Source of the DNA: Sphingobium chungbukense
GTDB lineage: Bacteria; Pseudomonadota; Alphaproteobacteria; Sphingomonadales; Sphingomonadaceae
Direction: 5' to 3'
DNA: 64,000 nucleotides
Assembly: GCF_001005725.1 (NCBI RefSeq)
Contig: NZ_LBIC01000003.1
Coordinates: 1 to 64,000 of the forward strand
The position numbers and the translations under genes were made by a program. Below, in pieces: positions 16,815-24,048 of the stretch (its first letter is position 1; every line of letters starts with the position of its first letter). A model generated the notes under the pieces. It was not told the DNA's origin, made no database searches, and saw only the letters and a list, made by a program, of their open reading frames with translations.

Positions 16815-17230
16815 GCGCTCACCCGCGCGGCCAACAACACCCGCTCGATGTGATCCGCGCTCACGTCGGGAGGGATACGGATCAGCAGCCCGCTTGCCTC
16901 GACGACGATCTGGCCGCTGACTGGTGGCACTGCCGCGCTGGACAGCTCGTCGACCTTCCCGCGCTCGACCATTGCCGGCACAAAGGTCATCGCCTCCGCG
17001 CGCTCCCGCAATCCGCGCCGCCATGTGTACAACTGCTGGGGAAACAGCCCGTGGCGGCGCGCCACCGCTGACACATTGGCACCCGGCTCCAGGCTTTCCG
17101 CGATGATCTGCGCCCGCGCCTCGGGCGTCCAGTGCCGCTTGCCCCGCGGGCTTTCGATCACGTCAAGCCGCTGCACCTGACCCGGGGCGCTCGTTTCGAA
17201 ACATGTTTCGAAATCAGTTTCATCACTCAC
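16811..17230 (-). CDS. tnpA: IS66 helix-turn-helix protein TnpA
   Basis: A 139-residue protein beginning at a GTG (MSDETDFETCF). It has an HTH region WTPEARAQIIAESLEPGANVS followed by VARRHGLFPQQLYTWRR (about 33-72), typical of the IS66/IS3 OrfA group that binds the ends of the element. The first gene of the IS operon, close to the right inverted repeat. Confidence 0.93.
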   Translation of the reverse strand: MSDETDFETCFETSAPGQVQRLDVIESPRGKRHWTPEARAQIIAESLEPGANVSAVARRHGLFPQQLYTWRRGLRERAEAMTFVPAMVERGKVDELSSAAVPPVSGQIVVEASGLLIRIPPDVSADHIERVLLAARVSA

Positions 17231-17307
17231 TGGTAACCTCGCCGTTCATTGCGACGAAACTACCAACCTCGGAGCTTCTGAAAATGTGGGGGATTTTGAC
17301 CGCTTAC

Positions 17308-17315
17308 CAATGAAC
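17308..17315 (+). repeat. IS66 target-site duplication, right copy
   Basis: CAATGAAC immediately after the right inverted repeat, identical to 14703-14710. The DarT-like frame resumes at 17316. Confidence 0.95.
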
Positions 17316-17550
17316 CGCCGTTTCGATGGTCGCGGCGTCGCCATCTCAATGTCTGTCTGGAACCAATGGGGAGCGGAGGTCGCTCGCTTTGCGGATGCGG
17401 ACCTGCAGGCCACGCCAGCCGAAGGGCGATGGATCTACCAGCACCATTTCGATGATGGCGTTTATCGTGTGCGCGTCGAGATCGATGGCCACCTCGCTTA
17501 TGAAGCCATGATTCCGCTTCAGCCTGCGCTGTTCTGATTTTTCGTTGCTC

Positions 17551-18195
17551 TTAAAGGAGTGTCTGCTGGCCTGCCGTCGGCTTGCGTTTCACCCATAGCT
17601 CATCTGTGCGCGTCATCGCGATAAGTTCGCTTGGGAACGTCCGATTCTGGAACGCCTGCACGTCGTCAAAGGAGCCATGGAGCCAGTCGCCATATTCCTG
17701 CTCGTGAAGCAGCACGGGCATACGGTCATGGACGGGGCAAATGGCGTCGTTGCTGTCGGTCATGAGGCCCGTAAATACGGGTCCCCATTCAGCGCTTTCA
17801 CGCCAGAAACCGGCCCACGCGAAGATCGGCTTTCCGATCATATTGAACCAGGTCCGCGTCTTCGCTCCCTGCGGACCCTCTGCCTCTGCAAATGCCGTCA
17901 GAGGAATCAGGCAGCGCAGGTGCGGCTTGCCCGTGATCCCCTTCCACATTGGCTTCGTAAGGTCTGCGACGTTGTTGACCGGTTTTGGCTTTGAGGTGGG
18001 CGCCATGGTTTTCAGCCGTACCGGAAAGCCCCATGTCATGGACTGCATGAGTCTGGCGCCTGCTTCCTCCCGTACGACGACGCTGGGTGCGCCAGGGTAG
18101 ACCTCGTCTCCGGCATTGGATGCTACCGGATTTTCGACGCCGAAATGGGCGGCGACCTCTGCCGCGCTCAACCGCTGTGTATAAAGGTTGCACAT
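17551..18195 (-). CDS. SRAP (YedK/HMCES-type) abasic-site protein, canonical
   Basis: A 214-residue protein starting MCNLYTQRLS, which places the essential Cys at position 2 after Met removal. Other expected active-site residues are present: Asn in PVNNVADL, Glu in FAEAEG and His in VHDRMPVLL. SRAP proteins link covalently to abasic sites in single-stranded DNA through Cys2 and so shield them. An upstream start (18231) is rejected because it would bury Cys2. It follows the DUF4238 gene by 10 bases on the same strand. Compare the degenerate homologue at 22521-23180. Confidence 0.88.
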   Translation of the reverse strand: MCNLYTQRLSAAEVAAHFGVENPVASNAGDEVYPGAPSVVVREEAGARLMQSMTWGFPVRLKTMAPTSKPKPVNNVADLTKPMWKGITGKPHLRCLIPLTAFAEAEGPQGAKTRTWFNMIGKPIFAWAGFWRESAEWGPVFTGLMTDSNDAICPVHDRMPVLLHEQEYGDWLHGSFDDVQAFQNRTFPSELIAMTRTDELWVKRKPTAGQQTLL

Positions 18196-18205
18196 GGCGC
18201 CGAGC

Positions 18206-19126
18206 TTATCCCCCTCTGAGGTGCTGAGCAATCGCTGCTACGGCGCTTTTGCTTCCGCCTACTAGTAAGCGCCGTGATCGAGCAGCAGTTTCGACATTGA
18301 TACTGCTTACTTCCCATGACTCGAATGTTCCATCTTCGATGAGAGATGGAACCGGCCAATCAGACTTGGTAATCAAAAGCGCGAGGTCCGGCGACAAAAC
18401 AATCTTCCAACCCAGATCACTCTCACCACGCTCGAATACGATGCCGGTGTCACCGATCACAAGGTCGGCTCCCTTCGATCGGCGTAGAACCCATTTCATA
18501 TTCAGCAAGCGCTTCTTCAAAATCTCGCGCCCGGATTGATCTGTGATTACATCGGAAAACGGCATGTTCGGATCGCCGCCCGTCGCAAGGAGCGAATCAA
18601 ATAGCCTTCCGAAAATGAGATCACGTGCTTGTGGGGTCGCGGCCTTCAGCTGCGCAAACTCCGCAGGTGAAATTGAAAAGTCAGGTACGCCGAGTGACGC
18701 CATGTAATTGATGAAATCGCCGCACTGATTTGCCACCTCCAAGGATTCTTGGATGTTCAGGATAAGCCCGGCTGCGGCTGAGGGGTAACGATTTACCGTA
18801 CTGGGGTGGCGCAATGCCATAACAGAAAAGAAATCCGCCATATTCTCTCGAAGTTCCAGACTTCGATCACCATTATCAATGCGGCGAAACAGCTCCGCCC
18901 CTTGATTGTCGACAATGCCCATTTCGCCAGTTTCAAGACTTACGTCGGGGCCTGCTGCCGTCGATTGCGTATAAAGATCATATTGAGCCATCAGCATCGC
19001 TACGGACCGTTCGTCGATCTTGTCGGACTCCCAATCGTAGGACCAGACTAACTTCGATTTACCGTCATGCGAAAAACGCTTCAGCCAGAACTGCGGAATG
19101 TAATGATGATTGCGGGGCATATTCAT
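18206..19126 (-). CDS. DUF4238 domain protein
   Basis: A 306-residue soluble protein that opens with NHHYIPQFWLKRFS, the diagnostic start of DUF4238, and continues with ARDLIFG, MPFSDVITDQ and VIGDTGIVFERGES. The family's function is unknown; it is often seen in accessory and defence regions. The start may be the ATG at 19126 or the one at 19120. It is probably co-transcribed with the SRAP gene that follows. Confidence 0.8.
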   Translation of the reverse strand: MNMPRNHHYIPQFWLKRFSHDGKSKLVWSYDWESDKIDERSVAMLMAQYDLYTQSTAAGPDVSLETGEMGIVDNQGAELFRRIDNGDRSLELRENMADFFSVMALRHPSTVNRYPSAAAGLILNIQESLEVANQCGDFINYMASLGVPDFSISPAEFAQLKAATPQARDLIFGRLFDSLLATGGDPNMPFSDVITDQSGREILKKRLLNMKWVLRRSKGADLVIGDTGIVFERGESDLGWKIVLSPDLALLITKSDWPVPSLIEDGTFESWEVSSINVETAARSRRLLVGGSKSAVAAIAQHLRGG

Positions 19127-19254
19127 AGTGCGGGTATGCCGGCGTCCGCTTAAAAATGATAGTTGTTGCCTTATGGCAAATGGAGGATGCTCACCGGTGC
19201 CGGCAGAGTGGCTCTTGCGTCAGCGATCGATGGTCGACGTTACTGCTCGTCGTT

Positions 19255-20256
19255 CTATCGCGGCGGTGCTGCGAGTAGAAGTTTGCAGATGCGGGCGTAT
19301 TCGCTTGGACCAGCAGACGCCAGATCATCAGGGTCGGCAAGCGGCCCGCCTGCATGGCTGATTTCGGTAAGGAGGTCCGCGAATTCCATCCTGCCGGTTG
19401 TTCGGATCTGCTGATGAGTTTCGAGATCGGCATAGCTGATCGAGCTACCGCGGTAGCACCTTAGGACCGCTGCCAATCCCGCGTCATCGGTGATGTATTC
19501 GACGCGCCGCACACTCGACTCGCCTTGAGCTCCCAGCTTCTCCAGCTCGATCTGATGACCGAGGAATCTGCCGATCGTCATGACGTCCGCCAGCACGTTC
19601 TCCACCTCGTAATCCTGTGGATCGGCCTTGAACTTCATTACCTTCCGCGCATCCGGATTCCCGTAGATGCAGGCTAGGCAGAGAACCACGAGTGGGTGCA
19701 CCTTGTGTATGCCCAGTGCGTCTGCGGTCGAGATCACTTGCTTGGCCTTGTCGAAGCGCTTCCTCGGCGAGACGATGGAAGCAAGCCGGTGGATGTCGTT
19801 CGCCGCCTTCAGGAAGCTGACGTAGTTTGGCTCGTCCTGTTCGACCAACAGGCCCCTGGCCGCATCGAAGTAATCGAGATGGAAGGTGTCGGGATCGCCG
19901 GGCTTAGCGTTGGCGAAAAAGCTGCGAACCAAAGCCACGTCTTTTTGGATCTCCGCTCTTAGCTGGGTATCTGAAAGCGCACCCCTTCGATCGTTCACCT
20001 TCTCCATCAGGGCGAGCAGGCAGGAAACCTTGTTGCCTGGCCGGTCGATGTCGCGAAGCCTTGCAAGCAGCGCGACTTTGCGGGCGTCGAGAGGCCGGTT
20101 GTTCGCCGACTTCTTGATCACGTCCATCGCATTGATGTCGAGAAAATACATGGTGGGAATGTGCGGCGACCAAGGCCAGATGATCCATGGCTTCCCCGGC
20201 GCTCGGGTCATTGTAAATCTCAGCTCCATGGACCGTTTCTTGTCATCCGGCATCAC
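19255..20256 (-). CDS. hypothetical protein with PIN-like start
   Basis: A 333-residue protein, soluble and mostly helical. Residues 36-46 (MYFLDINAMDV) resemble the first strand and first Asp of PIN-domain nucleases, and further acidic residues lie downstream (YFDAARGLLVE, YITDDAGLAA), but a full PIN domain cannot be claimed by eye. It is divergent from the membrane protein at 20364, with only 107 bases between their starts, so they may share regulation. Confidence 0.6.
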   Translation of the reverse strand: MMPDDKKRSMELRFTMTRAPGKPWIIWPWSPHIPTMYFLDINAMDVIKKSANNRPLDARKVALLARLRDIDRPGNKVSCLLALMEKVNDRRGALSDTQLRAEIQKDVALVRSFFANAKPGDPDTFHLDYFDAARGLLVEQDEPNYVSFLKAANDIHRLASIVSPRKRFDKAKQVISTADALGIHKVHPLVVLCLACIYGNPDARKVMKFKADPQDYEVENVLADVMTIGRFLGHQIELEKLGAQGESSVRRVEYITDDAGLAAVLRCYRGSSISYADLETHQQIRTTGRMEFADLLTEISHAGGPLADPDDLASAGPSEYARICKLLLAAPPR

Positions 20257-20363
20257 GAATTGCGCCTCATCATCGATCCATCACGTCACTGGCGAGCTGC
20301 CTGATGTCAGCCGCTCGTGGCGAACCTATATTGGATGGCGCTGGAGCATTGGAAGGGGCATGC

Positions 20364-20990
20364 ATGGCCGTGGAATTTGACCGTTCGGACCTGACGGTTG
20401 TTGTGTCGTCTATCGTAGCAGCAGCGGGGCTGGTCTCGTCGCTGACGTTCGACAAAACGCTCGGAACGATCATGACTGCTGGGGGGGTGATCCTGACGGC
20501 AATCTTTGGCTATCTGAAGGCACGCCGCGCCGAAACGAGTGCCCGCCGGAACGCGCTGGACGTCGCAAGCATCTCGGCAAGTGCCGCAATCGATACGAAC
20601 GCTAAGACGGTCTTGGTCCAGACGGTCACGGCCGAGCGGGCGAAGTGGCGTTCGGAATTGAGGGAGGTCGTGACCGAACTGACCGCGCTGCTCCGGGCGT
20701 CAGCCAGGGACGAGGAAGTGATATGGCAGAAGGTGGACCAACTCAGGAGCGGTGTCCGCTTGCGATTGAATCCGGCGGGACGGGGGCCGGCGCCTACCGG
20801 TATCGACAAGCACGAAAAGGACCGCCAGATCCACAACGACCTCGATGCGCTTGACCAGGCGGGGCCCAATAGCAAGGCGCAGCACGCTGTGATCGCTGAG
20901 CGGCTGGAGCGGCACATGGCCGACATCCTGAAGCAGGAATGGGACGTGTCGAAGGTCGAGGCGGTCAAGGGCAAGCTGAAGACGAGCTAA
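20364..20990 (+). CDS. two-helix membrane protein with long cytoplasmic helical tail
   Basis: A 208-residue protein beginning MAVEFDRSDLT. I chose the ATG at 20364 because GGAAGGGG lies just before it; an in-frame start at 20304 lacks such a site. Two hydrophobic segments at about 9-27 and 33-50 (VVVSSIVAAAGLVSS, TIMTAGGVILTAIFGYL) are followed by about 155 charged helical residues with likely coiled coil. The layout resembles SLATT-like or other two-helix membrane effectors of defence systems, but no family is recognised. Confidence 0.55.
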   Translation: MAVEFDRSDLTVVVSSIVAAAGLVSSLTFDKTLGTIMTAGGVILTAIFGYLKARRAETSARRNALDVASISASAAIDTNAKTVLVQTVTAERAKWRSELREVVTELTALLRASARDEEVIWQKVDQLRSGVRLRLNPAGRGPAPTGIDKHEKDRQIHNDLDALDQAGPNSKAQHAVIAERLERHMADILKQEWDVSKVEAVKGKLKTS

Positions 20991-21102
20991 TCTTAAGCGG
21001 CAATGCCGAAGGGCTTGCCCTTCCGGGCTGGGCTCGCGGCCGCGCACGCAGGACGCGGCGCCACTGCCCCTCTGTGGGGAGCAGCGGCGCACGTTCGTCG
21101 CG

Positions 21103-21858
21103 TCAACGCGCCGTCATGCCCCCGTCCACCCGGTAATTTACGCCGGTCAGGAATTTGCCCCTTTCCGATGCCAGTAGCGCAACCACTTCTGCTATATCCT
21201 CCGTCCCGCCGATGCGGCCCAGTGGCACATAGTTTTTCCACTCATCGTCCTTGATGGGAAACTGCTTGCGAAGTTCGTCCGAGTTGGGAGTCGAGATCGG
21301 CCCGGGCGTCACCACGTTCACGCGTATGCCGCTCTCGCCCAGTTCCACTGCCAGGGTGCGGGAGTAATAGTCCAGCGCGGCCTTCGCGGCGCCGTAGTGT
21401 ACGTCAAATGGAAATGCGATCGTCGCTGCCGTCGAGGAGATGTTGACGATGGACGGGGCGCTCGACGCCCGTAGCGTGGGTAGAACCGCATTGGTCATGC
21501 GCACGGCCGCCAGCAGGTTGAGGGCGATGTCCCGCTGCCACTCCTCGTCAGGGATCGACTCCGAGCCGCCCAGGAAGGCCTTCGACCCCCCGGCATTGTT
21601 GATCAGTATGTCGAGGCCACCAAGGACCTCGAGCGCCTGGGCTGCGGCATTTCTCGTTCCAGCTTCGGTGAGCAGATCGCCCGCGACGAACGTCGCTCCT
21701 GTGGGCGTGGTGTCCGTGGGCGAGCGGCCGACGACCACGACGCGCGCCCCGGCATCGAGCAGTCGCTGCGCGATCGCCGCACCGATCCCGCGCGTGCCGC
21801 CGGTCACCAGCGCACGCCGGCCAGCGAACTCGTCGGACAGATCAAGTTTCGTAGACAT
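21103..21858 (-). CDS. SDR family NAD(P)-dependent oxidoreductase
   Basis: A 251-residue classical short-chain dehydrogenase: TGGTRGIG for cofactor binding near the N-terminus, NNAGG, a Ser in NISSTAA and the YGAAK catalytic motif, then PGPISTP. The substrate cannot be told. I chose the ATG at 21858 (MSTKLDLSD), with GGAACC shortly before it. It is divergent from a TetR repressor with two palindromes in between, a usual arrangement for a repressor-controlled oxidoreductase. Confidence 0.88.
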   Translation of the reverse strand: MSTKLDLSDEFAGRRALVTGGTRGIGAAIAQRLLDAGARVVVVGRSPTDTTPTGATFVAGDLLTEAGTRNAAAQALEVLGGLDILINNAGGSKAFLGGSESIPDEEWQRDIALNLLAAVRMTNAVLPTLRASSAPSIVNISSTAATIAFPFDVHYGAAKAALDYYSRTLAVELGESGIRVNVVTPGPISTPNSDELRKQFPIKDDEWKNYVPLGRIGGTEDIAEVVALLASERGKFLTGVNYRVDGGMTAR

Positions 21859-21891
21859 ATGGGTTCCTTCCATTGCATCTGCACCCTATAT

Positions 21892-21927
21892 CGGAGCAGT
21901 GCTCCATATATTCGGAGCGGTGCTCCG
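21892..21927. promoter_or_regulatory. double palindromic operator for the TetR repressor
   Basis: CGGAGCAGTGCTCCA (21892-21906) and CGGAGCGGTGCTCCG (21913-21927) are two copies of a GGAGC-N3-GCTCC palindrome. Their centres are 21 bases apart, two helical turns. They lie between the divergent SDR and TetR genes, where TetR dimers usually bind. Confidence 0.8.
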
Positions 21928-21943
21928 TTTTTCAAGGATCGTC

Positions 21944-22486
21944 ATGCGCGCAGACGCCAAAAAGAATTACGACCGCCTTCTCGCGATCGCGCGGGAGGCG
22001 GTAATCGAGCATGGAGCGGACGCCTCGCTGCGGGACATCGCCCGCCGTGCGGAAGTCGGCATGGGCACGCTCTATCGCCACTTCCCCACGCGCGAAGCAT
22101 TGCTCGAGGCACTGCTGAGCACCGACCTCGATGCACTGACGGAGAAGGCGAAGCAGCTGCAGGCGACGACCTCTCCGGCCGATGCGCTCGCAACCTGGTT
22201 CCGGGAGGGGGTGGCGTTCACGCGCACCTTCGGCGGCGTGGTCGATCTCATGGCGTCAGCGCTGGACGATCATGATTCCGCCCTTCATGCCTCTTGCACG
22301 GCAGTCCGTTCGGCTGGCGCGCTCCTGCTGGAGCGTGCGCAGGAGGCGGGAGCAGCCAGGACCGACATCGATGGCATCGACCTGTTCGCCTTGATGGCGT
22401 CACTCGCGTGGCTCGGCGACCAGCCTGCATTCGCGTCCCGCGTCGACCGATTGTCCGAGACGATCGCGAACACGATTCTGGCGTAA
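21944..22486 (+). CDS. TetR/AcrR family repressor
   Basis: A 180-residue protein. Residues 1-55 form the TetR DNA-binding domain (ASLRDIARRAEVGMGTLYRHFPTREALLEALL). The helical C-terminal domain would bind an unknown ligand and form the dimer. The start at 21944 follows AAGGATCGTC. It is divergent from the SDR gene, and the double palindrome between them is its likely operator. Confidence 0.9.
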   Translation: MRADAKKNYDRLLAIAREAVIEHGADASLRDIARRAEVGMGTLYRHFPTREALLEALLSTDLDALTEKAKQLQATTSPADALATWFREGVAFTRTFGGVVDLMASALDDHDSALHASCTAVRSAGALLLERAQEAGAARTDIDGIDLFALMASLAWLGDQPAFASRVDRLSETIANTILA

Positions 22487-22520
22487 CCGGCGGATCGACC
22501 CTGATCTCAACTGGTCCCGA

Positions 22521-23180
22521 TCAGATCATCGCCATCTGCCGCGCCGCATCCGGCGGTGGCGATCCGCTCCGCCACAGATCCTTGGTCGGCTGCACGACCA
22601 TCCGCTCCCCCGGGAACGGCGGCCGGTACTGGAAGCGGATGACGTCCTGGATGCTGCCACGCAGCCACTCGTCATATTCATGGGGGTTCAGCAGGACGGG
22701 CATGCGGTCATTCGTCGGCGGGATGACGTCGTTCGCCTCCATCGTCATGCCGGCATAGACCGGCCCCTCGCCGGGCAGGTTCCGGCAGAAGCCGGCCCAG
22801 GCCATGATCGGCTCGTTCTTCAGCGAGAACCAGGTGCGCGTCTTCGCACCCTTCTCGCCGGCCGGATTGGCGAAGTGCGTCAGGACGATCAGGCAGCGGT
22901 AGCGCGGCTCGACCACAATCTGATCCCACATCGGGTTGGTGAGATCGGCGACCATACCGACGCGGCCCGGATCCTCGCCATGCTCGCGCATCTCACTCGT
23001 CAGTCGCGGGAATCCCCAGGTGACCGACTTGAGGATCCGCTTCCCGCCCTTCTCGAAGACGATCAGCCCAGGCAGCCCCTCGACCGTCTCGTCGGGGATA
23101 TAAACCTGCTGCACGGGGTCGATGCCGAAATGAGCCGCGATATCCGCGGGGCCAGCCCTGACCGTGTGCAATCTCGACAT
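22521..23180 (-). CDS. degenerate SRAP homologue beside the SOS mutasome
   Basis: A 219-residue protein clearly related to the SRAP protein at 17551-18195 (shared VTWGFP/MTWGFP, VADLTNPMW, GAKTRTWF, PIMAWAGF, NDRMPVLL). The expected active-site residues are replaced: the protein begins MSRLH (Ser instead of Cys2), GMVADL replaces NNVADL (Asn lost), FANPAG replaces FAEAEG (Glu lost) and TNDRMP replaces VHDRMP (His lost). It cannot form the usual Cys2 crosslink to abasic DNA. It is divergent from imuA with LexA boxes between them, so it is probably an SOS-induced, non-catalytic DNA-binding partner. The start is supported by alignment with the canonical copy. Confidence 0.85.
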   Translation of the reverse strand: MSRLHTVRAGPADIAAHFGIDPVQQVYIPDETVEGLPGLIVFEKGGKRILKSVTWGFPRLTSEMREHGEDPGRVGMVADLTNPMWDQIVVEPRYRCLIVLTHFANPAGEKGAKTRTWFSLKNEPIMAWAGFCRNLPGEGPVYAGMTMEANDVIPPTNDRMPVLLNPHEYDEWLRGSIQDVIRFQYRPPFPGERMVVQPTKDLWRSGSPPPDAARQMAMI

Positions 23181-23224
23181 GGGACAGGCTCCAGATGGAC
23201 TCGGCGAAGGCCTGTTCTACCACG

Positions 23225-23239
23225 GAACGGATCATGAAC
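23225..23239. promoter_or_regulatory. LexA box (SRAP side)
   Basis: GAAC-GGATCAT-GAAC, an exact match to the alphaproteobacterial direct-repeat LexA site GAAC-N7-GAAC. It lies 45 bases upstream of the degenerate SRAP gene's start, on the SRAP side of the divergent promoter region. Confidence 0.85.
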
Positions 23240-23272
23240 GATAGGCCATTGACTCCCGACCCGGATTGGAGC

Positions 23273-23287
23273 GAACGAATAGGGAAC
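23273..23287. promoter_or_regulatory. LexA box (imuA side)
   Basis: GAAC-GAATAGG-GAAC, a second exact GAAC-N7-GAAC site, 33 bases before the imuA start. The box centres are 48 bases apart, so each divergent promoter has its own site. Confidence 0.88.
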
Positions 23288-23319
23288 GAATCCCCCACGA
23301 GCCGCGTATCCCGAGTCCC

Positions 23320-24048
23320 ATGAACCAGTCCGCCGTCCTTGCCGATCTCCGTGAGCGCATCGCGCTGATCGAGGGCGCGTGCGCGCGGCATCCGGCCCTG
23401 CCGTTCGGGATCGAGGCCATCGACCGGCATCTGCCCGCCGGCGGGATCACCACCGGGGCGCTGCACGAGGTGGCGGGCAGTCCCGAGCTTGCAGACGATG
23501 CGGCCGCGACCGTCTTCCTGGCCGGCATCCTCGCGCGATGCGAGGGGCCGGTCTTCTGGTGCCTGCGCTGGCGCGACCTTTTCGCTCCTGCCCTCCATCT
23601 GGCCGGGCTCGATCCCGACAGGGTGATCTATGTCGAGGCTGGCAGCGACACGAACGTGCTCATCGCCATGGAGGAATGCCTGCGCCATGCGGGCCTCGGC
23701 GGCGTGGTCGGCGAGCTGAAGAAGACGACCCTCACCGCGTCCCGGCGCCTCCAGCTTGCTGCCGAGCAGTCGGGCGTTCCGGCATTCGTGTTCCGGCGCG
23801 CCGCGCCTATCGACGACGTCGCCAGCGGCACGGCGGCACTGACGCGGTGGCGCGTGACGGCGGCGCCCAGCGAGCAGCTCGGCATTCCCAGCCTCGGCCG
23901 TCCGCGCTGGCAGCTCGAACTCGAGCGCGCCCGCGGCGGCGATCCCCAACTCTGGACGGTGGAGGCCTGCGATGAGACGGGTCGCATCGGTCTTCTTCCC
24001 GACGTGGCCCACGGACCGCGTCAGGCGGAAGACCGGCACGCCGCCTGA
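23320..24048 (+). CDS. imuA: ImuA, SOS mutagenesis accessory protein
   Basis: A 242-residue RecA/SulA-like protein (MNQSAVLADLRERIALIEG). It shows LPFGIEAIDRHLPAGGITTGALHEVAG and WCLRWRDLFAPALHLAGLDPDRVIYVEA, typical of ImuA, which lacks a complete Walker A. In the ImuA-ImuB-DnaE2 mutasome it supports translesion synthesis after DNA damage. I chose the ATG at 23320 because it lies after the LexA box; an earlier in-frame start would place the box inside the gene. It overlaps imuB by 77 bases. Confidence 0.9.
   Translation: MNQSAVLADLRERIALIEGACARHPALPFGIEAIDRHLPAGGITTGALHEVAGSPELADDAAATVFLAGILARCEGPVFWCLRWRDLFAPALHLAGLDPDRVIYVEAGSDTNVLIAMEECLRHAGLGGVVGELKKTTLTASRRLQLAAEQSGVPAFVFRRAAPIDDVASGTAALTRWRVTAAPSEQLGIPSLGRPRWQLELERARGGDPQLWTVEACDETGRIGLLPDVAHGPRQAEDRHAA

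Larger units (their letters stand above)
14711..17307 (-). mobile_element. complete IS66-family element (2597 bp)
   Basis: Terminal inverted repeats of 21 bases with one mismatch: GTAAGCGGTAAAAATCCCCCA at the left and GTAAGCGGTCAAAATCCCCCA read inward from the right, both starting with the GTAA typical of IS66. An exact 8-bp target duplication (CAATGAAC) flanks it. The minus strand holds the three-gene set tnpA, tnpB and tnpC, all apparently intact, so the insertion is probably recent. Confidence 0.96.
13952..17537 (+). pseudogene. DarT-like DNA ADP-ribosyltransferase (DUF4433), split by IS66
   Basis: The gene is in two pieces, 13952-14710 and 17316-17537. If the IS66 and one copy of the 8-bp duplication are removed, the frame runs straight through: LVFTMN joins RRFDGRGV, giving 326 residues. 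The first piece (253 residues) carries DarT/DUF4433 features: FHHAPIENAVSILSSGML (35-52), YFRPRTPTQFNI (85-96) and HRCAEVLPTSPL (176-187), where Glu180 is the likely catalytic residue. The second piece (73 residues) looks beta-rich. As it stands the gene would make the first 253 residues plus 19 IS-encoded ones, so the catalytic domain may survive. Expression and activity are unknown. Confidence 0.75.

Noticed and set aside
21007-21023. Hairpin GAAGGG-CTTG-CCCTTC after the membrane protein gene as terminator
   Set aside because: No T-run follows it on either strand; left unassigned.
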